From: Tubiluchus corallicola
Lineage: Eukaryota; Priapulida; Priapulimorpha; Priapulimorphida; Tubiluchidae
Direction of reading: 5' to 3'
DNA length: 62,000 bases
Assembly (NCBI GenBank): GCA_030141605.1
Contig: JAQGDQ010000471.1
Span: 1 to 62,000, forward strand
Program-made: the position numbers and the translations under genes
Notes under the pieces: model-generated
Database searches by the model: none
What the model saw: only the letters and a program-made list of their open reading frames with translations
Told to the model about the DNA's origin: nothing
Shown: positions 45,201 to 56,912 of the stretch, piece by piece
Layout: every line of letters begins with the position of its first letter
Numbering within the stretch: position 1 is the stretch's first letter

Positions 45201-47734
45201 ATTTTATGAATAATAATCAGCTACATTATATTTCAGTAGGCCAACACCCGCACCCCTCGTTAACTACGGAGCGACGCCTTCATTTCCTCCGACGCCACCA
45301 CAGATTCCTCCTGGTCCCCCAGTCGGGATTCGTCCGATACCGCCTCCTTATCCGGCTTCAACAGCAATTCCCCAACAGGTATGATTTTGATGTTTTGCCA
45401 TACTGTTAACGATTGATAAGTACACGAAACTTATTTCTGGGTAGTTTGATGACTCACACTTGATATTGTGAAGTAACTGGGAGACTTCGTGACTGTTCAT
45501 AAGTGCGTCATGGCTTTCCGTAAGAGCGTGCTGCTCAAACCAATTCAAGCTTATCTAGTATTCATAGAAATATCACAGAATTAGTTGTCTAATTTTTTGT
45601 AAAAACTTATGATACTTTTGATGAATGATGTCATTGATGGAAGAATGGCCGTTCAAAGTGGGTGCGCGCCCAAACATGAAATGATGACGATTTTACTAAT
45701 TACATGGGGTGTTTGACGCACTTTTGTTACTAACATTTTTCGCAAACATTGAAATAAGCCTAACTTCTTAGAAGGCGTGGCCTTTTCTGTAACTTAACGC
45801 TGTGAAGTTTATTAATTATTCTAGTTCATTTTATTGCATGGTTCTGTACCGTAAACTGCACCTTACCATTTTATAGTATTTAACCATTTGTGAAGCAGCT
45901 TTCCTTTGTGCTCTTCAACAATAAATCGATAATTTATATGATTAACAATAATTAAACATGTGCATCATTAAGGTGTCTTTTATTCCAGCAAAACTTTTCT
46001 GCACATTCAGCGTCGGAGGGAGTATTTAGAGATGGCGTAGCGTACTACTCTCCGGAAGCTCAGCAGTCGGCAACAATGAAGACGCGATCCCCGGCTCGTC
46101 GGCCGAAGTTAGCCATACCAATTGTTCCGCCTCCGGTAAATTATTTGATTTTTAAAATTTAAGGCTATTGGCAATCACTTTTGGGTGTCTTACAATTTTC
46201 GGAAAAACTGAAGTGAAATGAACATAGAGAATGACGCGGGGCCAGGGATCCTAGTCTTTTTGTGTCCAGATGGATATTCTCTGGATTTTGTGCACCTTCC
46301 TTGTTACAAGCAAGCCAGTCACTAATTTATGAGGAAACAGCTACACTCAGCAAAATTAGCAATTAGCACCTTTTAAGAACTTAGCTAGCGATTACCTGTT
46401 GAGTAACTGTATTAGTTACTAAGCTTTGTGAGTGTGTATATTAATTCTGTATTCATCACTACTAGGAACCAAAAGAACACACTGGTGGGTTACAAGCGGC
46501 AAGAAAAGAAATACAAGCAGCCACTGAACATGCTAGTGATATTGGTGATACAAGTGCAACACGAATTAGTGAACATGCTCACGAATATGAAAGTGTCGAG
46601 GAAGAAACTGAACCTGAACTTAGCGAGCCAGCAGTGCTCTCTGAAAAGGTTGTAGAAGAGGATGTACAGGGACATGGTGTTGATAGTCAGGCGCAGGGCA
46701 GAGATGATGACGGTCACACGCATCTTTCATATGATGATAGAAAAGTACAACAAAAAGATAATATTTTAGAAGAAGCTGATATTGTAGACAGGATAGATGC
46801 TGCAGAGAATGCATTGACCTCAGGAGAAGTGAGTGATGTTAGCAGAACACAGGATTCAAATACTATGTCAGAAGAACCTGATAATATCAATAGGACACAA
46901 GTTGTTAGTAATTCACCCAGAAATGATGTTGATGGTGTAAATGAGTTTGAAAGTGCTGGCGAAGAAAACGTCATTAAGAGTGATTTACTACAGCCAACGC
47001 ATGACGAAGATGATTCACATGTGGATGAAGATGACGAGGTAGTGGATATCAAAGATGATATTTCTGATGCCTTAGTAACAGATGACAAGAAACGGACAGT
47101 AGCGGCAGCTGAATGTATTAAAATAAGTGAAAGGAATGATTTGGAACAAACAAAAGTTGCAGAAAGTGACGATATTGTCACGCAAACAGATGCAGACGTT
47201 TGTGAATCACAAGCAGCAATTAGCAATGAGACAAGTGGTCAGTTGACTGACGAACGAGTTACGCACATTGATAGAGATGATTATGCAGATGATGAAAATA
47301 GAGATAGTGCAGGCCAAGCAGATGATGGTACAGAGGCGGCACAAGTGAACAAGGTAGAAACGGCTGCTACAAATGATGGAAATTTGGTTGTGATTGACGA
47401 TGCAGATGTGTTGCCAGAATCTGTTGAGTGTAGCACTTCAGCTTGTCCAGATGATGAACGGGAAAAGGTTGCTGCAAGTCATACAGCAGATTCTGAGACA
47501 CATAATGCCTCTGATGAAGAGAAGATGCTGTTGAACGAACAGATGCAGCATCCTGCTTGTGTACCATCTGACCGCAGTGGCGACTGGAACGATAGCCAGC
47601 TAGACACTGAAAAACTTGGTGATGTTAACTATCATTGTTCTGTGAATGTAGACAATGATCAAAGAAATGAAAAAGACAATGGACTAGGTGATAGTAGTGC
47701 AGCAGTGGCAACAAATCCAGATAAGGGTTGTTAA
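32694..47734 (+). CDS. CASC3: CASC3 (Barentsz/MLN51), exon junction complex core protein
   Basis: Thirteen exons: 32694-32819, 34927-34948, 35589-35632, 37551-37715, 39583-39710, 41004-41177, 41711-42279, 43026-43223, 43713-43853, 44594-44765, 45237-45378, 45989-46135, 46466-47734; 1098 aa (human about 703). CASC3 clamps eIF4A3 on RNA in the exon junction complex and acts in mRNA localisation, translation and nonsense-mediated decay. SDYESAED-like DDYSEYESAED lies near residues 50-60. The eIF4A3/RNA-binding SELOR region runs from about 125 to 260: RQNPAYVPKKGIFYEHD (aromatic RNA-stacking position kept), KWSHDMF (Trp kept), REELVAVYGYDIRD and WKDVDAYQRPP. Further conserved points are DLENLNITV, AKRYSSQRQR and a Pro-rich C-terminal part ending in GVAYYSPEAQQ and KLAIPIVPPP. 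The last exon adds about 420 acidic, low-complexity residues absent from the human protein. Intron 9 has a weak GTCAAA donor. Confidence 0.95.
33604..34590. mobile_element. PIF/Harbinger-like MITE in CASC3 intron 1, 987 bp
   Basis: Tips GGGGCATCCACATATAACAA (left) and, inverted, GGGGCCAGCCACATATAACA (right) continue matching for several more bases. TAATAA flanks both ends (33598-33603 and 34591-34596), consistent with a TAA-type Harbinger duplication. No transposase is visible. Confidence 0.8.
34927..34948 (+). other. CASC3: 22-nt microexon of CASC3 (exon 2)
   Basis: TTGCAG/GACAGCGAAGGTGATGATGAGG/GTAAGT: strong acceptor and donor enclose only 22 bases coding for DSEGDDE plus one base. It restores the phase between exon 1 (phase 0) and exon 3 (phase 1). 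Without it the downstream frame would be lost. Confidence 0.8.
35840..36010 (+). repeat. Dispersed repeat family B, partial copy 3
   Basis: Shares GAAAGAATTATTACT, TTTTCGCTGTTACATGCATTT and the later ATTATCAGAAA block with the region 18630-19080. Lies in CASC3 intron 3. Confidence 0.5.
36236..36280. repeat. (GAT)n microsatellite in CASC3 intron 3
   Basis: About fourteen GAT units followed by AAATCTTTATT; in reverse this looks like an AATAAAGATTT 3' end with an (ATC)n tail, so it may mark the end of an inverted non-LTR relic. Confidence 0.85.
37792..38040 (+). mobile_element. tRNA-derived SINE in CASC3 intron 4
   Basis: The head GGGTGGCATAGCCCAAAGGT (box A-like) and GGGTTCAACACC (box B) are spaced as in a tRNA promoter. 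A non-tRNA body follows, ending in an AT-rich tail of ATATTAATATTATTATA. The acceptor-stem pairing of a real tRNA gene is missing. Confidence 0.75.
38250..38320 (+). mobile_element. tRNA-like SINE relic (anticodon loop CTTGTAA)
   Basis: TCTGCCTTGTAAGACGAAGG then CCTGGTTCAATTCCTG resembles the anticodon arm (TGT, Thr-like) and T arm of a tRNA; the 5' half is decayed. Confidence 0.55.
38556..38720 (+). mobile_element. tRNA-like SINE relic
   Basis: CAGAGTGGTTATTGTACTTA, GCTGTTGGTG and GGGTGCAAATCCCACTC follow the order of D arm, anticodon arm and T arm. Box B carries a substitution (GCAAATCC), so it is probably silent. Confidence 0.5.
40235..40717. mobile_element. pogo/mariner-like MITE in CASC3 intron 5, 483 bp
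   Basis: Left tip AGAGTCAACCTTGGATATAA and inverted right tip CAGTTAACCTTGAATATAAC match. TA flanks both ends (40233-40234 and 40718-40719), the target of Tc1/mariner/pogo elements. Internal repeats of ATATAAGG-type words; no transposase. Confidence 0.7.
43408..43700. repeat. Pyrimidine-rich tract in CASC3 intron 8
   Basis: About 290 bases dominated by C and T (TCTCTCACTCTTTCTC and similar), ending at the acceptor of exon 9 and so forming an exceptionally long polypyrimidine tract. Confidence 0.85.
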
Positions 47735-49063
47735 AATTTAGTAATTTAAGGGTCAGGTGACTTCTTTGTCATAATTATTTCAAGTGTTGTTTAATGTTGT
47801 CGATTTTCCAGCACTATCATCCTTGCTTATATCAGCGTTAATTAGTTCGTACATAACAAATTTTACATATCTCAGTTACGTAATCCTCGTCCACAAGTCA
47901 GTTGGAGTTTGACACAGCATCTACGACGACAATAATTTAAAGTCCAATTCAGCGATGTTAAATCATTTTTGGCCCCATCCCGTGCAACCTTATTAGGTAG
48001 GGAGTACAGCATTTCCCGTGCTTTAGACTCTGTAAGAATGTAAACCTGAAAACTTTACAGCTGAATGTGCCAAATTTTCTTGCAAGTAATATTCTTCCAG
48101 TAAATGCTCCAGTCAAACCTTTGTATTTTACAGTATTGGTTTATAGTGTTGCACGAAACAATTTAAAGAATGTAATCCTCTTGAAAAATAGTTGTTGATT
48201 AATTTATATAGTTTACAGTATATTCGATTAACTCTGTACTGGGTTAGTCTAGTGGCAATTTCAATTTTCAGTTAAAAATACATTAGGCCTAAAAATACTG
48301 ACTTTTGCTTTTTCAGTTCATTTCAGTTCATGTTACTTGGTATATCGTCAGAATGCTGAATGTACATATTTTAGGCATTAATTCAACAAAATTTATGTAT
48401 ATTGTATTAAGTACTGTTTAGCAAGAACAGGATATTGTTATTATTAAAACTATTTTCAGTTATATGCTAACTAGTATATGAATAATAAAATATAATAACA
48501 CGAAAACTTTTCTATACAATTGTTTATTTAATTTAATGTTGTTTGCTAACTAGCTTGTAATAGAACATATAACATATCATGCGACAGTTTAATACCATTA
48601 TTATTAAACTTATTTTCTCAATCCATTTTTTCTAAATTTTGAAAATGGTCTATATTCTAAAATGTAGTGCTTTGAGTTTCTCAAAATTGTGTCTGCACCT
48701 CGTATGAGGCAATTAAAACCAGGCAAGTGGAATTTTACCTACTAACACAAAAATGCTTTTATCGAAAGAGCAGTTTAGTGATATTGGTATAGATAACGAT
48801 AACATTTTGATGAACGGCAGAGCAATTATGTTACGGAAAGACAACACTGCCATCAATCAACAAATAACAATGTACGTACTTATCATGATTCATATTCATA
48901 TGCAAGAGACATTAACCACCTAAGGTACTTGTAAAACAAAATGTCTTTTTTTCTTCTATGCCCATCATCTTTAATCGATGAAACCAAGCAGATAGCAGAA
49001 CAGTGATATAAATAATCTACCTATAAATTAGTCTAGTTGTATAACTGCAGCCAACAAGCACTA
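47735..49063. other. Tail-to-tail region between CASC3 and NDUFB3
   Basis: Both 3' UTRs. The plus strand has AATAAA at 48484-48489. The minus strand has ATTAAA at 48970-48975 and AATAAA at 48523-48528. If the distal signals are used, the two transcripts end within about 50 bases of each other. No other feature seen. Confidence 0.55.
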
Positions 49064-51545
49064 TCAATGATGGTCGTCCTCCACGGGATAATAATGGTGA
49101 TATATTTTATCAGCCGCAACAGTGAGAACCATCAAACCGAAAGCGACTTTGAAACCTCGGAAAAACATCACCTTAATGCGCTGAGACGTGGTGCCGTATC
49201 CCGGATGCCACCTCCACACATCATTCCTGTAATGAATTGGCAGAAAAGGATAATTACCTTCCACAGTTATCAGGCAGCGACAGGCCTAGCTTTAATTTGC
49301 ACTCTACTCTGTCACCGAAAAGAATGCAAGTGTAAACTGTCCCGGAAATTCCGGTAAATTTGACCGAGGCAGGCAGAAGTCGTATCTGCAGTGAGCACGA
49401 GTGTCTTGTTATGCTTGCTATGTCTCTGAATTAAACTTCATCAGTGTAGTTTAAATTAATCTAGTTCTGTAAGAAGCTTCTGAAGGCCAATCACACAGTT
49501 CACACTTGCGTGTTACTACAGTATAATCTACTTGTAACTAGGCCTGTCTTACCGAACTACTGGTTATTGCAAACAAATTTCAAAGTTCTGCCAAATCTTC
49601 GTATTCAATAACATATTTAAACCTTACTTACAGTGAGCTATGATAATACGACTTTTTGCTTATAAAAAGAAATATAGCTGCCCCATGATTGTACTTCTAC
49701 TGCATATAACAAACGCGAGTTCAGAAACGATGTGATTGAAGCATGAACTGCCATCACCAAGGGTAAAAAGGTCGTGAACAACTAGGCACAGGAATTAAGT
49801 TATTCATCGTGCATACATCTATGCAAGACACACTCAGTTATCAACGGACCTGGAAATGAATGAATTACATTCACTGCAGGAGTTTAGGAAAGAATTTGCT
49901 GACAGTTTAACTAGGCGCACCTTAATTAGTTAAAATTTAAGCCAATGAGCAAACTTAATGGGATTTCATTTGCTGTTTCTAAGTAACTATTTAAAGTTTC
50001 TGTTATCTTATGTTTAGGGTGCAACTTTGGTAAAAATACTTGGGCTTTTCCACTTACAGTGACTTTGGCTTTGTGTCACCTCGATCAACTGCCTAGACGA
50101 TCAAAATTTTAGTTTCAGCACACTCTTTTGCCATTACAGGTACAATCACAGGCCCAGCTAAACAGGTTATTTAAATTTATAAGTTATAAAAACCATTTTT
50201 ACAATTTCTAACCATCCAGGTACAGTACGGATAAGCAATCAAAATTGCCTTATCTAAAAATTAATGTTGATTATGGTTAGATTAATAAAGTTTGTTTTAT
50301 AGTGTTACAATTAACGCAACGTAACTACACAAACATATTAGTTGTCAAGTACTATAAAAAGTAATCTGGTAACAGGAATGTGTTACGCGTTTCACTGTCT
50401 GGTTTATAGTTTTAAGCAACTGACCTCGACATATAACAAACTCGGTTACAGCAAGCAAATTTTTACGGTCCCTTGAAACTTGTTATAAGCAGATTATACT
50501 GTGTAAGGATGTCGCCATTCTAATGATACTTTTGCTGAGATTTGACTCGAGCCACTTATTATCACACAAAACACGTGACTTTATAAAGGCAATTTACAAA
50601 AGGAAACAGGCAAAATAAAAAATATTATTTTACTAAAATTAATGCAGTTAGCACTTCAACACTTTTAAGCAAAAATCAGCAACAATGATTTTTGCTTGTT
50701 TAAAGTTCTATTGTATTCACTTCTTATCAGGCCATTAGATACAATGAAATTGCAGTACAATATTACAGTGAACAGAGACTTTGTATAAGATTTTCTGTGC
50801 ATTAAAAATAGGAACAGGCAAATTTTTGTGGAGGCAGGCAGTTTTTTTAGCTGCCTGTCCCCATTTCTGGCAGAAAAATGGCTAAGTTCGACCTGGCCAA
50901 ACAACACCGATTGCTTCACTGTCACAATTTAGCCAAGTACAACAATAGATATATTCAACTGAGCCTTGTAGAAAGTCACATTGCTGAGCTGGGCTCTAGT
51001 CAAAAGAATTCTTGAAGCGCAACTACAGGCAAGTGCAGAAATATGATTTTCAATGTTTTGGCACAAGCAGCAACAAGATATTAATTTATACTGTTATTTT
51101 AAGAAATGAAGCTGTGGTACCATTTTTAAATATGGAATCGTCTTCCATTATCAATCAGTGATAGTAATAGTGCTTCATCAGTTAAGAATGTCAAAAGGCA
51201 TTTGAAAGAGGACAGTTTAGAAATAGTCACCGTCCAGGTCCTTATTTCTTTGGATAACGTATGGACCAACAAGATAGTCTATACTGACTATAGTATAGTA
51301 TAGTAAATTATCAGTTGCAACATCGGCATGCCATTATTTAAACTTATAGGTCTAGTAATATTAGCAATTCCCACGAAATTCTAATGACAGAATTAATGAT
51401 TTTTATAGTCATACCTTAGCCACGGGTTTTTAATGTTTTTCTGAGCTAGCAGTTCTCGTACTCTGACAAGTTCGGGTACATCGTTAACTTTGTACATTTT
51501 CCAGTCAGGAATTTTGATTTCGTGATGTTCTCCGTGCCCGCCCAT
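49064..51545 (-). CDS. NDUFB3: NDUFB3, complex I beta subcomplex subunit B12
   Basis: Two exons on the minus strand: 51545-51415 and 49226-49064, joined by a 2.2-kb GT-AG intron inside Arg44; 97 aa, against 98 in human. NDUFB3 is a single-pass accessory subunit of NADH:ubiquinone oxidoreductase in the mitochondrial inner membrane, needed for assembly of the membrane arm. The His-rich start MGGHGEHHEIKIPDWKMYK, then KNIKNPWLRNDVWRW, FFRGFKVAFG and a hydrophobic segment (about residues 64-82) follow the order of human NDUFB3, which also ends in His-His. The start at 51545 is chosen because it gives the family length. An upstream in-frame Met (51593) would add 16 unrelated residues, and an AG at 51557-51558 may be the acceptor of a 5' UTR intron or a leader trans-splice site. 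Confidence 0.93.
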
Positions 51546-52398
51546 AGGTTTACTTTCTACGTTGATAGATTTAGAAAAGTAAAACACCATCAAGATTTAA
51601 ACATTGACAGTGTGATAAATGTTAGACATATGTAAATTTGTAATAATTTCACGAAATTGAAAAGTTAGCTTTAGAGAGCAACCATTGGAAGTAAGGTATT
51701 AGAGTAAACACCTATAAAGCTTTTTATAGAAATTCTGCATAGTAAAATGTGTTGTACCACTCTATCCAGAACTTCAAGTCTGCAATGCGCATGTGCATAC
51801 AGTTGACAGAATGCTCCTTTCGCGGCACTCTCATAGTTTGCCTGAGAATTCTGTTCTAAGTAAATATCTGCTTTGACTGTAATATATAATATGAAATTTA
51901 TAATATTTAGTAATATAAAATAGTAACAGATGGCTCTATTAGACTGATTCATGTTTTTTGTCAGCTTAGACAGTAATATTGAATATTTGAGTATTGCAAA
52001 CTTTAGCTTGTTATTTAGCATTGTTAAGACAATATACATGCAATGAGAAAAACTGGTATAATAAATAAAAAATAAAATAAAAGTACACACTGGAAAGTGC
52101 AAAATTTATTAAATTTAATTATTAGTATTTTATTCGTTCGATTTGAAAGTTAACACACACAATTACAGATAAATGCGTGCATTTTAAAGTACAACTGTTG
52201 CGGGCAATCGTAGCAAAATCCGCTCCTTTTTTTCCGACATACAAACTAGCTCATCTCTCTGAGTAAGGTATATTGTCCCAATCTTGGTACAATAGGGGAT
52301 ATTTTTGTAAAACATTGGTTCAGTGCTGGTCCAACACTGTACGACAGAACTTAATAACCATAAATATATTCGCGCAATACTGCGCTTATTTATTGATC

Positions 52399-52403
<5 letters not shown>

Positions 52404-52440
<37 letters not shown>
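52404..52440. repeat. (TA)n microsatellite
   Basis: Eighteen TA units; it falls inside a plus-strand open frame that has no other coding support. Confidence 0.95.
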
Positions 52441-52441
<1 letters not shown>

Positions 52442-52728
52442 TACAGCATTGGACAAATATTGTCATCGAACATTCAATATCATGAAACGCTTGGTTTATA
52501 CATATTTACCGTTCAAAAAATTGATGCAACTTCGAAGCAATAATTTAAAATTACTGGTTAACCAGATTCAGAGATTTTTCTATACTGTTGCAAAACGTTG
52601 TCTCAATCCATGTCTACAACATACACCTTCTGACTTTCATTGTACTTGTAAGATTCTCACATCATTACAGAAAATTCGTGACAAGGAAGTGTTAACTGTA
52701 CCAGTTGTATCAGCGACAACAATACAGC

Positions 52729-53250
52729 TTACACATTGGGTTTTACAAAAACAGTGTTTGCAGGGTCACTGTGTAGTAAATAATTATTGTCATTGTTTTC
52801 TGCTCCATCCGTGCCGTAGACACGAAGTCCACTATCTACATATCCCAGGCTGAAGAAAAAGTCACTAAAACAACTGCCCTGTCCAGTTAAAAAAACTGGT
52901 AGCCGATGTTTCAAGTACCATGTCAGAGCTCCAGTCCTTTTGTTCACTGCATCACCATTCTATCTCCTTTCCATAACCGTGCTTCCATCAGTCCATATTC
53001 TAAACGAAGCTACAAATTCTCCACTTCCATATCCTGTCGTTCTATGCCATTCCATCCGTCATTCCGTTTCGTCAACTTTCGATAGCTCACTTGCGGGATT
53101 GCCACTTCTTTGCTTCGCCGCTGCTACGGCAGCTACAGCTTTCGGGTGATATGTCAATCTAGCAAGCTTGACTCTGCCCACCAACTTGCTGGGAGTCTCA
53201 TCAACACAAGTACAGATTAGGTTTCGTTTTCCATAGACTATATTAACAAG
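52729..53250 (-). pseudogene. Coding-like relic with internal stops, family not recognised
   Basis: One minus-strand frame reads as ordinary protein (YGKRNLICTCVDETPSK, VGRVKLARLTYHPKA, GYGSGEFVASFRIWTDGS, KRTGALTWYLKHRLP, GLRVYGTDGAENN) for about 170 codons with only two stops, a TGA near 53069 and a TAG near 52960. The composition is unlike the AT-driven frames around it. It may be a decayed host gene fragment, a processed copy, or exons whose introns I have misread. KRTGALTW resembles a PQQ-type propeller repeat, but this is weak. Confidence 0.4.
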
Positions 53251-54684
53251 TCATTGTGTCTCCAATTAAAACGCATGAGGCTGTTTCACAATACAGTATA
53301 AATCAAAACATTTTAATTAATTTCGCCAAAAAACGTTCAAATTGAGCATTGTGGAAAGACTTTAGAGGTGCCTGCCACAAGATATGCGGAAGAACCAAGT
53401 TTCAACTGCATAGACAGGTTGGAAAATTCACTTCTGGACGACCTGCTAGAATCACCTGTGTTGTGGCATTTTTAAAATAACAAATAAGAGGAAAGTATGC
53501 ATTAAACACAACTAGGTTACCTGTACCAATGTCACAACTGTAAAAATAAAGTGCTTCATCTCTTAAAGAAGTATTTAAAATTCAGATAATTTCAAACAGG
53601 TTTCTTACTAACATTTAGAAATTATTCTAATTATTTAAAATAAAAATTATTAAGTAAAGCATAGTCTCTTTGGCTTGCGCAGGCATTTAAAACAAAAAGA
53701 CCAAGCTTGGGCAGTAGTATGTCTGATAGAGTACGAATATAGGACTATCGCAAAGCTCCCCCACAAAACATTATGGAAGATAATCTTTACACAGAACACT
53801 GTTTAGATTTGATAAAGACACGAATTAACTTAAATTATTATTTAATTCATTCTATATCGTCCACAAACGAATGATCTTTATACATGAGGCAAATCAGAAA
53901 TATACATCATGTCAAGTGAGATGTTTACATACGATCCACGAAAACAAAATTCACATTGGACTCTGGATAGGTCATGACGTAAACTAGTAGTACTATATAT
54001 AAAAGTATCAGTAAAAGAAACAATTTACACACTTTACTATAACCACGAAAGTTGAATGGAAATAAATATATAATTTATAATTGCATAAATATAGGTTAAA
54101 ATGAAGCGTTTTTTGGCATTTTTAATCTAACGAAAAGATCTAAGATTGGATCATTTGGGCAATTTCAATCTGTTAACAATTAACAAATTTATTTTAAAGA
54201 ATAGAGGTTATTGGTAAATTTGCTTTTAGTAGTGGAAAAATTTCCTTTCGGTATTCCTGTTGAAACAACTTTTAGGGAAAAACTGTGCTCGCATTTATGT
54301 AAATGAATAAAGCTTGCATGGGTGCATGCCAGAGAAATGCAATTTATACAACAGTATATCTGTGAATACCTGTGATGTACCGGGCGATGCAGTATACCTT
54401 TTTGCCTATAGTTTTCTCCATATTACTACTGACTAGTTGTGTGTACAGTAGAACAAAAAATTAATCTGTGGTTGTTGCTGGTGACATCTAGACATAGTGG
54501 TTACTGGAATGACTGTAATGACTATTCAGTATACCAAAACGCATTTTTTTATATGGAAGAAATTATTTACAAAAATGTAAACTTTGTTGCTTTACTCAAA
54601 ATGTTGACAGTTTTGACTTTGTTGTCAACAGCTCTGAGATGCTCGATTTGGAAAGAATATTCGAACTGGTCCTAACCCAACAAA

Positions 54685-54795
54685 ATTAGCATCTGTTGTG
54701 AGCGTGGGGTGAGCGCAAAACTGATTTTAAAGTAAGGGCGTTACGTAATTGCTGAAAACTATTTTCTGCAGCTTGTGTCCATTCTACCTGCACAG
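54685..54795 (-). mobile_element. Ty3/gypsy Pol relic (RT to RNase H connection)
   Basis: VEWTQAAENSFQQLRNAL followed by VLRSPHA matches the conserved W..E...AF..LK..L...PVL..P segment after the reverse transcriptase of Ty3/gypsy elements. Only about 35 codons survive before a stop. Confidence 0.65.
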
Positions 54796-55064
54796 GAGAA
54801 TAATTTTCTGTTAAGGCAAAAATTGTTGTAGCAATTGAACTGAACCGAAGTTAGACACAAAACTTCAGAAAAACCGAACATGCCGAGAAAAGGGCGTGCT
54901 TGAATTTTTGTGACGGCCTAGGAAAAGCTTGCATTTGCTGCACTTTTTTCATTTGTGTCTTAAAACGTAGGCTACGTATACAAGAATATCGGCCTTTTTC
55001 TAGGCAAAAGAAACACATATTTAAGTTTAACCGTTAAGCCTTTTTGCCTGATGCTGAAGATTAG

Positions 55065-55089
55065 ATTTATTATTATTATTATTATTATT

Positions 55090-55125
<36 letters not shown>

Positions 55126-55130
55126 ATTAT
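55065..55130. repeat. (ATT)n(GTT)n compound microsatellite
   Basis: About nine ATT then about eleven GTT units, followed by ATTATTTATTTTAATAAAA. Confidence 0.95.
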
Positions 55131-55599
55131 TTATTTTAATAAAAACAAATATATACAAGGTGTCCCTCTGTTTGCAGGGAGTTGATTTACATGTAAATAA
55201 AATTTGAATACATTAAGACATATCACAGATATAGAGTTACATAAATAAAAGGTTGACTGATAATGTATCACAAATGCACACGACATTAATTTAAAATTAA
55301 ACAAAGCTGATTGGCAGACAACACCAGTACAGGCTACATTTACAATGTTGATTACACAGTTTTTATAGGCCTAACTTGTTTAATGGAAATTTCAATACTT
55401 CTATCGAATTACATGGAGATTGACAGATACCAAAACAGAGATACAGAGAAATAATTTAAGTTGAACAAAGCTGTCTTACATACATAATTATGTAAGTAAA
55501 TCAGAAGATCAGAAGACGACGGGCCCAATCAGAAGATTTCATCATGAAGTCATCGATCTAGCCACGAGAATGGTAATGTATACAAACTCGAGCACTCGG

Positions 55600-56010
55600 T
55601 ATATTCAGGAACTGATCTTTCTCTTACCCAAACGAACAATTGACTGCAGCAAAAGATGGAATATAAGCGCTGGTAAAAATACCTTTAATTCCCAGTGCTT
55701 GTTCCAACTCTTTGGCAAGCACTGAAATAAAGTGAACTTCATTATCAAATAAAAACTCGCGAGGGATTCCATACCTGCAGCAAAACTGTAACAAGGTATG
55801 CTTTTTGTTTCTTAAGTTATCGTAGGCATCAGGGTATCTAGTAGCGGTATCAGGGTATCAATGACCAGCAGGTTATAATGGAGTTCTTCACATAGGGCCA
55901 ATAACATCCATTCCTAAAGTATGAATGGGCAGGTCTGGAATGGGAAATTGATTCAACTTGGCTCTGTAAAATTGTTGGAAGGCCAAGCATAAACGACAAT
56001 AATGACAGAT
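55600..56010 (-). mobile_element. Ty3/gypsy integrase relic
   Basis: On the minus strand, across frame changes: CRLC (end of the zinc finger), IPDLPIHTLGMDVIGPM (first catalytic Asp), TRYPDAY, YGIPREFLFDNEVHF (second Asp region) and LEQALGIKGIFTSAY. The expected catalytic Glu segment is not preserved. An RT fragment of the same class lies further along the minus strand, the wrong order for one intact copy. Confidence 0.8.
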
Positions 56011-56885
56011 GCTTATAAGTATAGTAATAAAATTTAAATACAGATAAGGCTAAAAGTGTTTTAAAGGGCTGAAAAGAGTTCTGCTTGTCTATGCTTCTGA
56101 TTCTAAAGAATCTTGTTTTCCGAAGATTGAATAAACTCATGCTAATTGTTGAGTAATAATAAAGTACCTGTTAAATAAACAAACAACTTTTATCTTTGGC
56201 TCAAGGTAACGTACATCCGTCTTTATTTTTTTCCAAGAATCACCTTATTTATTAAGCAAGATTGCGTTGCCTGTTAAGCAAACAAACAACTTTTATCTGT
56301 GACTCAAGGTAACGTAACGCCTGCACTTTCTCACACACTGACGCTGCTTCTATAGTTCATAGTTGCCAGGGTTATTCTACTGCATTCTATTGGTCAGAGG
56401 TGGACTGTTCTGCCCACGTTTGAGGTATACGATCTGCCCACTGATATTGAACTGATTATCGTGTACCAGTGTGAAGGATTTAACAAAAAATTATATGGAA
56501 CATCTTAGTTTCAAGTAACCTTAATTGCTAGATTATTAACTTATGCATCAGTAAGATAAATTTTTGACTAGAAATATCGTCAAAGTGATTAGTGCTGACG
56601 GCTCGTTAGTGCTATAAGTATGGAGACAATATTTCGGTTAGGAAATGATGTTTAGCTAGGAGATAAGGGCTAGAGGCCGCAGTTCTTTCGCCCGGGACAA
56701 CAGCTTTATTAAACAGTTCAAGAACAAACATGACCCGTTATAGCAGGGTCAGTATAACGGAATAAATTGCACTACACCAAAAAATTGCAGGAAAACGTTT
56801 TTTTTGTGTTCTCCTGTAGTGTATGGTCTAGAGAACAACATAGCCAAAATAGGTCGTAATTTGAGGACCGGTAAGTGTCTAATTA

Positions 56886-56912
56886 TGACGTCAAAAATGG
56901 CGGCCGCCATTT
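56886..56912. promoter_or_regulatory. CRE site plus an 18-bp perfect palindrome with two YY1-like sites
   Basis: TGACGTCA (56886-56893) is a full cAMP-response element. It is followed one base later by AAATGGCGGCCGCCATTT (56895-56912), a perfect palindrome holding two head-to-head AAATGGCGGC motifs, the YY1 core. The strong G+C island in AT-rich DNA suggests a regulatory element, possibly of an unseen promoter, but a mobile-element origin is not excluded. Confidence 0.4.

Noticed and set aside
51671-52102. 143-codon minus-strand frame upstream of NDUFB3
   Set aside because: AT-driven composition, no motif, no splice context; probably chance.
52323-52853. 176-codon plus-strand frame
   Set aside because: Includes a (TA)n Ile-Tyr run and no recognisable domain; the minus strand of its right part looks more protein-like.
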